Source: Microcebus murinus
Taxonomy: Eukaryota; Chordata; Mammalia; Primates; Cheirogaleidae
Direction: 5' to 3'
DNA: 64,000 nucleotides
NCBI RefSeq assembly: GCF_040939455.1
Contig: NC_134136.1
Location: 107,124,014-107,188,013, forward strand
Part shown: one piece after another, positions 13,835-28,305 of the stretch
How positions within the stretch are numbered: the first letter of the stretch is position 1
Layout of the letters: every line of letters starts with the position of its first letter
The notes under the pieces: generated by a model
Database searches by the model: none
What the model saw: the letters and a program-made list of their open reading frames with translations, nothing else
What the model was told of the DNA's origin: nothing
Program-made: the position numbers and the translations under genes

Positions 13835-14109
13835 CTCCTTTTCCCTCTATAAATTAAGCATCATGAAGACAAATAACATTTCCATCTTGTCCAGTGAAAT
13901 AATTTCAGATCCTAGGAGAGTTATCTTAGATAATATATACTTAATACTTACTGGCTGAGTAAATGAATAAAATGTACACCTGTAATATTAATATGTCTGA
14001 CTCAGAATCTGATTCTAAATAGAAGAATATTGTGTACATGAAATTTAAAAATTCTAAAACACTTCACATGATGTTACTTAGGCAGGTGTGTTTCTTCCTG
14101 CCTTTATCC

Positions 14110-17334
<3,225 letters not shown>

Positions 17335-17676
17335 ACGTCCCTCCAGTTTTAAAATTCTACTCAGAAGTCTTCAGTGTAGCGATCTATAGAGTTGAGCTTC
17401 AACCTGACAATTCTGTTTCTAGGTCACTTGTTCAGTCACATCAGAAAGTATAAAGGCTTCCTGGAAGCAGATCAATGATGTTTTTAATCTAAGGAGTGCT
17501 CCCCACTGGCTGGCTTTGTGTCCTCCATTTGCCAATTCTTTCACACAATCTATGTTCAGTTTGAGGGACAAGTTGTTTTTGGAGGGGCCAATGGTAGAGT
17601 AAAAAAATCTCCTCTTCTCCTGCTCCCTCCCAACACAGGATCACTGGACACAAAATCACCTACAGGTGTTTTCTTT

Positions 17677-17710
17677 TTGTTGTTTGTTTGTTTGTTTGCT
17701 TGCTTGCTTT
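17677..17710. repeat. (TTTG/TTGC)n microsatellite
   Basis: TGTTTGTTTGTTTGTTTGCT followed by TGCTTGC: an interrupted tetranucleotide repeat. Confidence 0.85.
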
Positions 17711-17783
17711 ATAAGGAAGCTTTACTATGTTCCACTTTGCATGGTTCCAAGATTGTTCCTCAGCAACTTTAAAACTAAAAAAA

Positions 17784-18060
17784 CATATCCTTTACTTTAG
17801 AATCTTTTATTCAGGATATAAACTCAGGAAGTTGTCAAACTCCATACAGATTGTGAATTTTTTTATAAATCGGTTTAGAACCCATACTGCATCTTCCCAT
17901 TGAAATGCTGATAAAAATATAATAGGGTCTTCAGATCAGACCACAGAGTCTCATCTAACCTCTGACATATTTAAAACAATGGTAATATTGGTTGCCTTTT
18001 TATTGGGAACCAAGAAAATGCCTGTATCATGGAATGTTCTTTAAATAATTAATGTTACTT
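17784..18060. repeat. Direct repeat, copy 1 (~280 bp)
   Basis: Shares with copy 2 the landmarks AACTCAGGAAGTTG.CAAACT, GCTGATAAAAATATAATA, TCAGATCAGAC, TCTCATCTAACC, ATATTGGTTGCC and ATGGAATGTTCTTTA, in the same order and spacing. About four bases in five agree by eye. Its right end runs into a MIR. Confidence 0.88.
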
Positions 18061-18230
18061 AACCTTCCTAATAGCTCTATGATTTAGATATGAATCCCAT
18101 AATACACATGAGGAAACTGAGGCCCCAAAGTACAAGAAACTCTCCCAATGTCGCATAACTAGAAAGTGGCAAAGCTAGAATGTGAACCTAGATCTCTATG
18201 ATGTCAGAATTTGTGCTCCCTCCTCTTTGC
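18035..18230 (-). mobile_element. MIR SINE (reverse)
   Basis: Shows ACACATGAGGAAACTGAGGC, CATAACTAGAAAGTGGCAAA and GCTAGAATGTGAACCTAGAT in the order expected for a reverse MIR. It starts at the end of the first copy of the 280-bp direct repeat. Confidence 0.85.
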
Positions 18231-18549
18231 TCAACTAGTACTCTTCCTTCTCAAGTAAATGTAGTTTCAATTTAGGGTTTCAGAAGTTCATGATTCCCAG
18301 TTCCTGTGTGTCAAGTGCATGTTTCTGTATATCTCAACTATATTCCAGGTGATGGTGAAATTTCTGGTCTTGGACACAAATTTCATCAAGCCTTGGAGTG
18401 TTATCAAACTGGCTACCTACTAACACCCATTTTCTTCTTCCTTCCTGTTCAGAGAATCTGATTTTATTTAGCAATTACCCTGTTCCATTTGGCCATGTGA
18501 TTCAAGGATAACTGACTTTTGACTGGCTTAAGTAAATCATGGTAGTCAG

Positions 18550-18832
18550 TAAATCCTTTTCCTTAGACTCTTTTACTCGGCATATTAACTCAGGAAGTTG
18601 CCAAACTCTACACAGGTTGTGAGTTTATTTATAAATCAGTTCAGAACTAAGGCTGTATCTACCCATTAAAGTGCTGATAAAAATATAATAAGATCCTCAG
18701 ATCAGACAATAAAATCTCATCTAACCCTTGATATATTTAAAGCAGTGATCTTGATATTGGTTGCCACTTTTTTTTAAAGATCCTACAGTGTGCCTGTTCT
18801 ATGGAATGTTCTTTATATAATTCATCTCACTT
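18550..18832. repeat. Direct repeat, copy 2 (~280 bp)
   Basis: Second copy, 766 bp to the right, same orientation. Similarity stops shortly after TTTATATAATTCATCTCACTT. The sequence between the copies is not duplicated, so this is a dispersed rather than simple tandem duplication, or two insertions of one unnamed repeat family. Confidence 0.88.
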
Positions 18833-19799
18833 ATCCCTCAATGAATTATTATATAATTTTATTGGACAGAATTATATCTATGTGACATAACCCTGTCCAA
18901 TAGGATATAAGAGAAAATATGCTAGGATAGCTTCTAAAATATATTTCCTTATTCTTGAAAAAAAATCACACATTTAAAATATGATCAACATACATTCATT
19001 GTTTCAACAACTGGGTAGCTACCAGGGAAAATATTTAAATTATTCTCAATTTTGCAACTTATACTAGTTTAGTAGGATCAAAATTTTTCTTAAAAAAATG
19101 AACTAGAAGAAACCATGAAAGAATCTCTTAAGCAACATTTGAATAGCAGAGACTTTTTCAGATATGACCTCCTCCCCCTCCCCTATGATAGCAACAACAC
19201 CAGAAAGCCATAAAAAAGAGTAAGAATTCCCAACCACTTAAAATAACATTTTAAATGCCGAAAAATGCCACAAACAAATTAAAACTAGAACTCACAAACT
19301 TTGAGCATTATTTCAATTCCATATCACCAGAATGGCTAATGTATTTAATATATAAATAATTCCTGCAAATTGACAAGAAGAAAAATACTATTTCAATTTA
19401 CAAAAATTGGGAAACATATGAAAATTTGTCAGAGAAGGAAATACTACTGATTGTTAAGCACATGGATGCTCAGTTTCTTTCCCAATAAGAAAAACTGCAA
19501 TACTTGAAATTATGAACACAGGCATTCTAGAAGGGGGTGATCAGGGTGGTAAGGTCATTTAAGTTCTATTGGCTATATTTTATATTTTTATTTTTAAATC
19601 ATATTCAAGTATATCCTATTGCAAAAACAAGTCAAATAAAAATTGATATGTAGAACTTCTGATTTGACTACTTCTTTCAATCTATCATTCAAATCCTGAA
19701 ACTTGCCATTTAGTGTATGAGTCATTGTTATAAAGAAACCCTGTGCGAATGTGAAAGGATGTGCAGGTTGACATGTATGTGTGAAAGAAGGGGGGAGGC
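18833..19799. other. Unassigned intron
   Basis: AT-rich, no recognised repeat. The neighbouring unassigned stretch 20,281-21,557 contains only a MIR fragment. Minus-strand frames at 19,594-20,006 overlap a diverged L2 and look like chance. Confidence 0.55.
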
Positions 19800-20280
19800 A
19801 AGGAGAAGGATGGGGAAGGAAACTGAATGAATAGCATAATTTAAAAGCAAACAATTAAAGCAGGATCCAAATGGAAGGAGGAGTGTCATACAGGAGGAGA
19901 GTGACAGATAAAATTGATAAGGTTTGCCAGGTAGATCAAAGGAAGGACTTGAAATCCAGGCTAACAGACAGGAGTGAAAGGTGTCAGAAATAGTCCAAAG
20001 GGGCAATTGGGTAGGAATTAACTAATTAGGTATGAGGGAATTGAAGGAGAAGGAGTCACACGTGTGGATGGGTAAATCCTGGGTAAAATAAATGTCAGAA
20101 GAGACCCCTGGACCTATGGGCAAAGATGAGTGCAGTTTTAAGTATGTTGAACTTGAGGTTATGGGAAGACATTATACTGGTCGGTAAGTTCATGAAACTT
20201 TAGAACCAGACCATCTTAGGGGTAGAGCCCAAGCTCTCAGAAGCATCAATTGTGTTTAAATAGAGACTAGCACTGAGGGT
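19800..20280 (-). mobile_element. L2 relic (reverse), very diverged
   Basis: AGTATGTTGAACTTGAGGTT, GACAGGAGTGAAAGGTGTC and GTGTTTAAATAGAGACTAGC occur in the order of reversed L2 reverse-transcriptase sequence. The call rests on scattered motifs. Confidence 0.5.
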
Positions 20281-20894
20281 GTGGGCACACTTTGTATGAC
20301 AGGTGCTTTGTTTTCATTTCCTCCTGTTTGAGAATATCTAAGTGCCATTTTTAGCTGTCTAGTTTTATCCAATGTATCTTAGCCTAACCCTATACTTTAT
20401 GAAGATTTGTCATCTAACATTTTCAAAGATGACTTGTTTTTTTTCTTTTTATTTCAACTTTAATTATTTTGAAGAGACTCGTAAGTATGGCTTTTCTGTT
20501 TTTTCCCCTTTGTGACAATAAGAGCCAATTTTACTGATTGACATAATTATTAGTTTGTGATATTTTACAGATCTTTTCTAATACGGGGATGCTTCTCTAT
20601 GATGTTTCTGCATACTTTATATTCAATATCTCTATTTTAAATGCTCAATTTCTTCTTATTTTGCAAATGCATAAATACTTACCTGTCCTATTGGTGGTAA
20701 GTATGCTCCCAGAAGGTTAACAGCAATTGTGCACCACACAAAGAGGAGAGGGAGAGGGAAGAATTTTTCTTCCCACATACTTTTAGTATTTATAGACATT
20801 AAAAGACTAAGAGGAAATATGCAAAGTTGGTGAGAATGAGACAAATCCTCTGGCCAATCTGGCTAGGGGTTTCAAATAGTGAAACATCACAACT

Positions 20895-20960
20895 GTACTA
20901 AAAGTCATGGCATATGGTTTAAATCCTAGTTCTGCCAGTTACTAGGTGCTTCAACAAAAT
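20895..20960 (+). mobile_element. MIR fragment
   Basis: Short match to the central MIR region: TTTAAATCCTAGTTCTGCCA and GTTACTAGGTGCTTC. Too short for certainty. Confidence 0.5.
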
Positions 20961-21870
20961 TTTTATTCCATTTAAAATGGCCCCTAAAATATGACTCTAA
21001 TAAAATCACTTCACATATTTATTGTAATGGTTAAATGAAATGTGTATTTGAAAGACTTTTTAAAACCTGGAAATATTAAATATTAGTTCAATCAGAGAGG
21101 TACCTCTTTATTTGTCTGGGAAGATTGCAAGTAGTATGATTCCCTTTTTTCCTTATAGAATTATATGAGCATAAACAAGGTATGGGTAACCTTTCAAAGC
21201 CTGTTTTCTTTACTTTGCGAGTTAGTAGAGAGCAAAGCACATTATTTGGGGCTCAAAGTGTTTATTAAATGAATGTGGGCATCTGTGCCCTAAGCCGTGC
21301 AAAGAAAACAAAGAAAAATAAGGTCTTTGTGGGCAGAAATATGGGTGTGTACTTTTTTTTCCTTCTACATTGTTTCTGGCATAAGAGCAAATTCATAATG
21401 CCTCTGGTAGAACAACACTCATATACAATCAACAAAAAAAGGAAAGGGAACAAAATGTTGCGTGGTGACACCTGGGAGAACACCAAGTGATGCCAGATGT
21501 ATTGTTAGGTTACATATAATGGATGCCTTCCTCAGATTTGCATGCTACAGTATTAGACTGTGGTAGAAAGGAAATCACCCCCTCTCCAAATATATCCTGT
21601 TCTATCCCCGTATCCTGTGAATATGTTACATTTCATGGCAATAAAGAATTAAGGCTGCACATGGAATTAAGCTTCCTAATCAGCTGACCTTAAAAAGGTA
21701 AAGTTTCCTGGATTATCCAAGTGTGCCTAATGTAATTACAAAGGTTCTTAAAAGTGCAAGAGGGAGGTAGAAGAGTAGGTCAGAGTGGTGTGATATGAGA
21801 AAGACAATTTTCCCTTTTTATCTTTAAAGATAGAAAGGGACCATAAGCCAAGGAATATGGGCAGCCTCTA

Positions 21871-21940
21871 CAGGGGTCCTCAAACTTTTTTTTATGTTTA
21901 GATACATGAATACTTACTGTTGTATTACCATTGCCTAGAG
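21871..21940 (+). mobile_element. Extra left terminus of a hAT-like element
   Basis: A second, nearly identical left end (CAGGGGTCCTCAAACTTTTT) lies 70 bp before the complete element, followed by ~50 bp that does not match the inner copy. No matching right end is present, because MLT1 sequence resumes directly after the inner element. This is a truncated or chimeric outer copy. Confidence 0.75.
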
Positions 21941-22164
21941 CAGGAGTCCTCAAACTTTTTAAAGAGGGGGCCAAGTTCACTGTCCCTCAGACTGTTGGAG
22001 TGCCATTGGAGAGTGTGGTGCACATTCCACACATGCACACTGTGGGCCCAGGACCAGTCGGCTGCTAAGCAGGACAGGCAGCGGTGGCAAAAACACCCGG
22101 CAGGCTGGATAAATGTTCTCGAGGGGCCACATGTGGCCCGCGGGCCGTAGTTTGAGGATTCCTG
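21941..22164 (+). mobile_element. hAT-like non-autonomous DNA transposon
   Basis: 224 bp with terminal inverted repeats CAGGAGTCCTCAAAC at the left and GTTTGAGGATTCCTG at the right, and an internal GC-rich palindrome (GGCCCGCGGGCC). Adjacent octamers gcctagag and ctctagaa share the CTAGA core usual for hAT target duplications. No open frame. It interrupts an MLT1 LTR. The family resembles short hAT elements with CAGGGGTCCTCAAAC ends found in several mammals; the exact name was not determined. Confidence 0.8.
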
Positions 22165-22869
22165 CTCTAGAAGCTGGAAAAAGCATGAAAATGGATTCTC
22201 CCCTATAGTCTCTAGAAGGAAGGCAGCCCTGCTGATACCTTAATTTTAGCCCAATGAGACCCACCCATGTTGAAGCCCTGAACTACAGAACTGTAAGATA
22301 ATAAATTTCTATTGTTTTAAGCCATTGTGTTTGCAGTTGTTAACAGCATCAATAGAAAACTAATATATAGACCCACTATCAGTTAATCAGAATGGGTTAA
22401 TCCAAGGGAAGTATGCTTTTATTCACGTGGACATCAACTATTCAATGTGTTTTTTAAGTGCTAAAATGCAAGTAGCTGGTCACTTTCATTCTCTTTGAAT
22501 CCACTTCAATCGGCAACCCCTCCAAACACACAGACCCCTCATACACTTAAATTGTTCTTACCAAAGTGCATATAAGCTAGAGTGGGCATATAACTTACTG
22601 GTCAAAATGGGAAAGTTTTGAGAGTGAATAAGGATGTTATTAATAATTTCACTATGATAACTGCTATATGTTAGGATCCCTATATACCGAAGATCCTAGT
22701 CGATTGATGCTTTGATACATTCACTGATTTACAAACCTCATATTGCTTGAACTAATCAGCAATACTTAATAGTTAGACAACCTCCTCTCCCTGAAACACA
22801 TTCTTCTTCTAGATTCCAGAATACTACATCCTCCTTTTTCTCTTCCCTTTCTGGATACCCTTTTCAGTT

Positions 22870-23215
22870 ACCTTTTCATATATAAATATAGAGATCGCTT
22901 ATCTGTCTGTACCTTTTTCCAAGGTGATCTCATCCAAGCCAATGGATTGAAATGCTATCCATATCCTGATGACTTCCAAGTTACATATCTCCAATTCTGA
23001 TCTTAGAACCCCTTGTTTACATATATTCAAATTGCATAGGCATCTCAGGATTAACACATTCAAAACTGAGATCCTAATGTTCACATCCAAATCTGCTCCT
23101 CCTACAGTGTCTCTTATATTGGTTGGTGGCAATTCCACGCAGCCAGTTGCTTAAGCCACAAACCTTACAGTAACCCTTGGTTTCTTTATTTCCTAAGTTA
23201 CATCTACTGTATCAG
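22870..23215 (+). mobile_element. L2, upstream part
   Basis: CCAAGGTGATCTCATCCAAG, GATGACTTCCAAGTTACATA, TTCAAAACTGAGATCCTAAT and CAGCCAGTTGCTTAAGCCAC follow the L2 reverse-transcriptase end. The element resumes at 24,045 after an unassigned 0.8-kb stretch. Confidence 0.8.
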
Positions 23216-24044
23216 GTGGGAAATGACTTTGATGCAATTGTGGCCTTCAGTTCTGCTATCAGGTATGTTATCCCAGAGTCATGAAATAGAAATGCTCACA
23301 TATCTAGTTAAGATGCTCATATCATACCATTTATTAAATGTGTTTAAGACATATGGCAAGGGGGGAAGGGATGGGGAGGGTAACACAATCAGGATAAGGA
23401 ACAAATAGAAGTGCCATATTATTTAAATCTTGGGTTGTATAATGTTCATATTTTTTTGCTGTATCAGCCTTCCCTGCTGATGGTGTGGTGGACAGAATCA
23501 AGGTAAGATTTGAACAAGGGGTCCATTAGACTGAAGGTATGTGAGGCCCAAACACAGACTTGCTCTACTGGAGAGATGCAGGCATAAGTTTGCTGAACAG
23601 CTATGGGATGTATATGCGTTTTTTTAGGTAGAGCACATGGGAGGCCATAACTATACTGAGTGTCATCAGCAGGTGGCCAATTTATGAATGATGTAGTTGT
23701 GAGCCCAGAACTGAAATTATAATATCTTATGATTTATTCTTTTCATCTCTTTTTATCTAGAAGTAGCAAGTTTGTGTATTCCATCATTTATTCCATCTAT
23801 TTTTAACATGCATAATAGGTTGCTAAGTTACTATCTATATTTAATACACACTATGACTTCTGCCTGTGTCTCACAAGCTATTTGCTTACTTACTAGCTAA
23901 ATTTAAAACACAAGTTTCACTAATATCTTATGGGCTACTAGTTTACTTACAATCTATGCTTAATGTCTCTTAGCAGTTTTATCCATCCTCTTTGTTTTTG
24001 GCTTTTAAAACAATCAAATATTCTCAAATATAGCAAACACTTAG
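23216..24044. other. Unassigned segment between two halves of one L2
   Basis: L2 sequence stops at about 23,215 and resumes at 24,045, so this 0.83-kb stretch is probably an insertion of unknown type or badly decayed L2. A G-rich run (GGGGGGAAGGGATGGGGAGG) is at 23,360-23,379. Confidence 0.5.
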
Positions 24045-24865
24045 AAAATTGTGTAGGTTGTCCTCCAAAATATATAAAGAATTTACCTATTATCCATCAT
24101 GCTCACTAAAGTAATCCAGATGCAAGCTGCTGTTATATCTTTCCTGAATTGTTGCAGAAGTATTCTAACTGGTCTCCTTGCTGTCATCCTTGCTTCCCTT
24201 AGTCTATTCTCCACATAGCAGCTGTGTCGAGACAATGTGAGCTCAAATCCCTCCACCATTAGCTTTCCACCTTACTGGTAAATAAAAGTCTAAGTCCTCA
24301 CCTTTACTTACAAAGCCCTATGGGATCTGGTACTCCATTACATCTCAGACACCATCACCTATCACACGCAGCCCTGCACTTACAGAAAATTAACCTCACA
24401 ACTCAGGGCTTGTGCATTATCTATGTTTCTACTTCATGGAATTCTCTTCACCCAGATATCCATGCCTCCTTCCAGTCCCTACTCAAAATTTGCCTTCTTA
24501 GTCCTTCAGAGTCCTTCTCTGGTTATCTGAACTAAAACTTTAACTTTCTTCCCACTACATATTGCACCTTCCCCTTTCCTATTTTATTATATTTTTCTTT
24601 TTAGCAGTTATTAATTTACTTTCTGCTAATTTTTACTTTACTTAAGATATATTACTTGCATATTATTTAACATACTATTTTACTTATACTGCTATCTTGT
24701 TGGTTTTTTTAAATTTTATGTCTCTCACATAATTAAATACCCTTCATGAAGCCAGGAATTGTTTTGTATTTTTGCTTACTGATGTATCACTTGATCCTAT
24801 AATAGTATCGGACACATAGTAGGTGATAAATAAACAAGTGTTTAATGACTGAATGGATGAATATT
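24045..24865 (+). mobile_element. L2, 3' part
   Basis: GTATTCTAACTGGTCTCCTT, AAAGCCCTATGGGATCTGGT, CTTCATGGAATTCTCTTCAC and ACACATAGTAGGTGATAAAT lead to the L2 3' terminus TGACTGAATGGATGAAT. It continues the copy at 22,870-23,215. Confidence 0.85.
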
Positions 24866-24929
24866 ACTCTATGTGTGGGCAATGCTATATATTAATACAA
24901 TAATCACAGTAGAGAAAATTCAGTGTTAC

Positions 24930-25015
24930 CCTAGTATAAAGAGCATGTTCTTGTAATTAGATGAATCTGAACTTGAATACAGGCTCTGCCACTTACTAAC
25001 TAGGCCTTGAAATAT
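24930..25015 (+). mobile_element. MIR fragment
   Basis: Contains GAACTTGAATACAGGCTCTG followed by CCACTTACTAACTAGG, the conserved MIR core. The 3' half is not recognisable. Confidence 0.65.
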
Positions 25016-25549
25016 GGACTAAATTGGGCAATTTGAAATGAAAACAAAAGTTACTCTGGGCTGAGGAAAGCAGGAAATTTCTTGGCACTTATGGAGGAGA
25101 ACAAGTGACTTAATTTGGTTGAAGAAGACATGAAATATATTAAATGTGTAACAAGCATAAAATATAAATTGCTAATAGAACATAGAGCTTTTTTTTGGAA
25201 ATTTAGGAGAGTGGACTTGCTATACAAGCAAAAGAAAGCGAAGACAGTTTTATAAATGTTATTACTAAGGCGGTGAATAAGAAAATTTAATCTGATTCAA
25301 AGGAGGTTAAGCTAAAGGTAATGATATCAACTTCAAAGCTATTAATATTTCTGTGGTGTAGAAGACATGTATCAGGGGCCTGAATCAGTGGGACATTTAT
25401 AAAACTTAAGGGAACATAATGAAGAAATGTTATAAAGAAAGAATTGACTAGATATGTCTTATTTACTGAATATCAGATCACTGTACAGAAGAAAGAGGAT
25501 GTCTCATATGCAAACCTCAATGACTTTTGAGTCATATGCTCATTGACAT

Positions 25550-25960
25550 ACCAAAATAAGGACAAGAAACTTTGAAACACAGTTCACTTGGGGACATACT
25601 AGGTTTGAAACAACAGTGAACATCAAGGTATAGATACATAACAAAGATTTGAAAATGAGTTGGAAATGGGGCTGTTAGTCAAGAGAGATTGCAAGTGGTG
25701 AAAACATAGATAGGATGGTTATTTGCATACAGATTGAAGCCAGGAGATTAAATCATATTGATAACAGAATAAGCATACAGATAAGAGGGCCAAGAGATCT
25801 TCCATGAGATTGCTATGCTCCGGAGTTGGAAGAGGAGAAAGATCCAGATACAGAAAGAGATACAGAATAGTTAGAGAGAAATAAGAACCTGCTGAGTAAA
25901 GGCTCTGAAACAATGTGCTTCAAGGATAGTAGAAAGTTATGAGAACAGAATAAAAATTTG
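25550..25960 (-). mobile_element. L2 relic (reverse), diverged
   Basis: GAAATGGGGCTGTTAGTCAA, GATAGGATGGTTATTTGCA and AGGAGATTAAATCATATTG resemble reversed L2 in order. Low similarity. Confidence 0.45.
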
Positions 25961-26857
25961 ATTTGGGGACTAAGAATACTTATTTGGTGACTAAATAAAT
26001 CAACAAACTAAGCATAGTGATATGTTTGGGGAAAGGAGGCATGCACATGTTTTCCATAGGGGACAATCATCTGCAAGGCTCTCTCTTCATGGAAAACTTC
26101 GTGTTTCCTTATAGATCACCAAGTAAACACTTGAATAAAACTCTCTGATGAAATCCAACTCAGCCTGTCTTAAGTTCATTTGAAGTGGAGCAGATACAAC
26201 CTACAGGGGGCAGTGTAGGCTCAGTCCTTGTGGGACTCTAGAAAAAAAATGTTCTTAGTGAGTGTGAATATTTAAGACATAAACTTATCAAACCTAACTA
26301 TGCATAGCATCACCTTCTGATGTGCTTCCTTTAGTAACATATCACTCCCCATCTCTTGTGATTTCTGCTGCTTCTTTTCTAAAGGATAAACATTAGATTT
26401 ATTTGAATGTCTCATGTTAAATAAAACAGATAAGTGAATGTGTTGAATATTTTATGACATATTATGTATTTGGCGGTATTTACACAAAAGTAGAGTGAAC
26501 AAATAGAGTCTAGCAAGATTTAAGTCCATTTGCAATTACTTCATTAAGGAGTCATACCTGAGCAATGCCTTAATGAGGTGGTAATGAGGTAAAAATGTGC
26601 TGCCAGAAAAGGCAAAAGGCAGCTCAATAAAGTGATAATGAAAGAGGAAAAATAAACCTTGATATTTTTGCCTTGGCTTATGCTCCTTTACTTTAGAAGG
26701 TAGCACCTATCCCTTAAGTCTTTGTGATTTCAAAGGGGGAGTGGTGATAAAAACAGTCTAGGGATCAGGAAAGAGTTGGAGGAGAGCCAAGAGGTCAGGA
26801 GTGACAGGAAGGAGCAAGAGAGAAGGATGGCTAAACTTAAAATGTAATAAATATAGC

Positions 26858-26950
26858 ACTTCCCATTCCTAAGGGATTTTATAAAGATTAGATGAGTTCA
26901 TATATGTGCACATGTGTCATATAGTAAACACTCAATAATGTGTGGCAGAA
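26858..26950 (+). mobile_element. MIR 3' half
   Basis: Contains TAAAGATTAGATGAGTTCAT and TAGTAAACACTCAATAATG, the end of a plus-strand MIR. Moderately diverged. Confidence 0.6.
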
Positions 26951-28165
26951 TTATTATTTACTGACAATGAGGAAACCAGTCAAGTTTCTTGTTAAGGATT
27001 ATACAACTAGCCTTTGTGAAAACTTGGATGGGAATTTAATTGAGGAAGAGACTGACTCACCCAAACTTTTTCACCCATTCTCCTTTGTTCAGCTTTGCAT
27101 GAAAATTAGCCAAGGATAGAGGGCATAACTATGCCTTAAAATAAATGTTTCCTCAAGGGAATCTTTCAGAGTTCAGAATTTGCAGCCTCATGCATCAATT
27201 AACTGCCAAATAAATCACTAATTAAATGCATATCACTATCTTGAAAAAAAATCAATGAGCCTCCAAAAATGTACACTATTTCTTTTACCAATAGGATCAT
27301 GTTTATATTTTCTAAACTCTCATTCATAGTATAGTTTTGATAAAAGTCACATCCTGAAGAACTTTTTGAATTGGCTCCACTGAGCCAAATAAATAAAGCT
27401 TTCTTTTAAAAAGAAATTCTTGCAAAACTAGCAGTCCTACCACATTTCATTTCCATGCTCTAACATATACAAGGCTATAACTCCCTGTATTTTTAGTTTT
27501 CCTACAATATTGCAAGGGTGAAAAATTCCAGTGAGAATATTCCTCATGCAGAAAGTACTAAATGGTGCATAGCATCTGACCTGATTTTACTGTGACATTT
27601 TCTTATAAACACTACAGTTAGTATTATATACAAGTTTAAATTAGCAATACTAAAAGAGATCATATGAAGAAGATTGCAGTTATATTTTTCTTAAACAGAA
27701 TAAATTTATTTTTAGAATGAAAATATAATAAAAACATTTACTTTGATTATTACCTTTATGCATCACATATCTAGAAAAATCTCCCTGGTGTGATTGATAA
27801 TTTTCATATATTTGTCCATACTTTTTAAAGTTAAATATATAAACCTTTTAATGAGCTTCATCTTTTTTTTTAATAACCACTGGTAGCCTTTGTAAAAAAA
27901 GAACTTAAACAGGTAAATATGTAATGATGGTACAAATCACTATTATGAGAATTCTCATTCATGATGAATCAATGTATATTAAACCTAGAGCAGTCTCAAT
28001 AACAGAACAGCATCATATGAAAGAATCTATTCAATAATAAAACTGGGAAAAACAAAACAGCTCTTGATGGAGGAGAAAAAAGGCACTGAAAAATTCAAAG
28101 AAGCAAAAGCAATGTTAGATTATCTTGGAAGCAGTTCTCGGGTTTGTAGAACAGAGAGTAAATGT

Positions 28166-28173
28166 TGACAGAC
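28166..28173 (-). promoter_or_regulatory. DMD: Splice donor of DMD exon 9, weak match
   Basis: The intron begins gtctgtca after CACAG. Positions +3 (c) and +4 (t) depart from the usual gtaagt/gtgagt; +5 is g and +6 t. A weaker donor is in line with the natural skipping of exon 9 known in human tissues. Confidence 0.85.
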
Positions 28174-28305
28174 CTGTGAAGAAAATGGGCTCCGTGTGGG
28201 GTCAGAGGTGGTGACATAAGCAGCCTGTGTGTAGGCATAACTCTTGAACCGAGGCTTAGGAGAAGAAGGAGTTCGCTCATAGCCCTGGGCTAGACTGACT
28301 GTGAT
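28174..28305 (-). CDS. DMD: Dystrophin exon 9 (internal coding exon)
   Basis: Next coding exon of dystrophin, in hinge 1 between the actin-binding domain and the first spectrin repeat. On the minus strand it follows a strong pyrimidine-rich acceptor ending CTGCAG and ends TTCACAG before a gtctgt donor. It is 132 bp, exactly 44 codons, so the frame is kept whether it is included or skipped. Recognisable peptides are ITVSLAQGYERT, KPRFKSYAYTQAAYVTTSDP and TRSPFSSQ. Human exon 9 is 129 bp; the extra codon lies in the Ser/Pro stretch (TPSSPKPR here, TSSPKPR in human from memory; mouse also has one extra residue there, from memory). It joins exon 8 in phase: exon 8 ends on a complete codon and exon 9 starts on ATC. 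In human tissues exon 9 is known to be skipped in a fraction of transcripts, which fits the non-consensus donor seen here. Confidence 0.96.

Larger units (their letters stand above)
21558..22367 (+). mobile_element. MLT1-type LTR (ERVL-MaLR), split by a DNA transposon
   Basis: Solo LTR of a mammalian-wide MaLR retrotransposon. The left part has CCTGTGAATATGTTACATTT, CTGGATTATCCAAGTGTGCC, TGTAATTACAAAGGTTCTTA and GCCAAGGAATATGGGCAGCC. The right part, after the insertion at 21,871-22,164, has AGAAGCTGGAAAAAGCATGA, GAAGGCAGCCCTGCTGATAC, AACTGTAAGATAATAAATTT and ends AGAAAACTAATATA. The polyadenylation signal AATAAA is kept near 22,300. Confidence 0.9.
25961..28173. other. Intron 9 next to exon 9, unassigned
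   Basis: About 2.2 kb following exon 9 in the transcript. Apart from one MIR half (26,858-26,950) I recognise no repeat. Repeat-poor sequence flanking an exon may hold splicing signals, but none can be named. Confidence 0.5.

Noticed and set aside
17784..18832. A CRISPR-like or satellite array
   Set aside because: Only two diverged copies with an unrelated spacer in a mammalian intron.
28095..28280. A 61-codon minus-strand frame over exon 9
   Set aside because: It is in the wrong frame for dystrophin exon 9 and starts at an ATG created out of frame.
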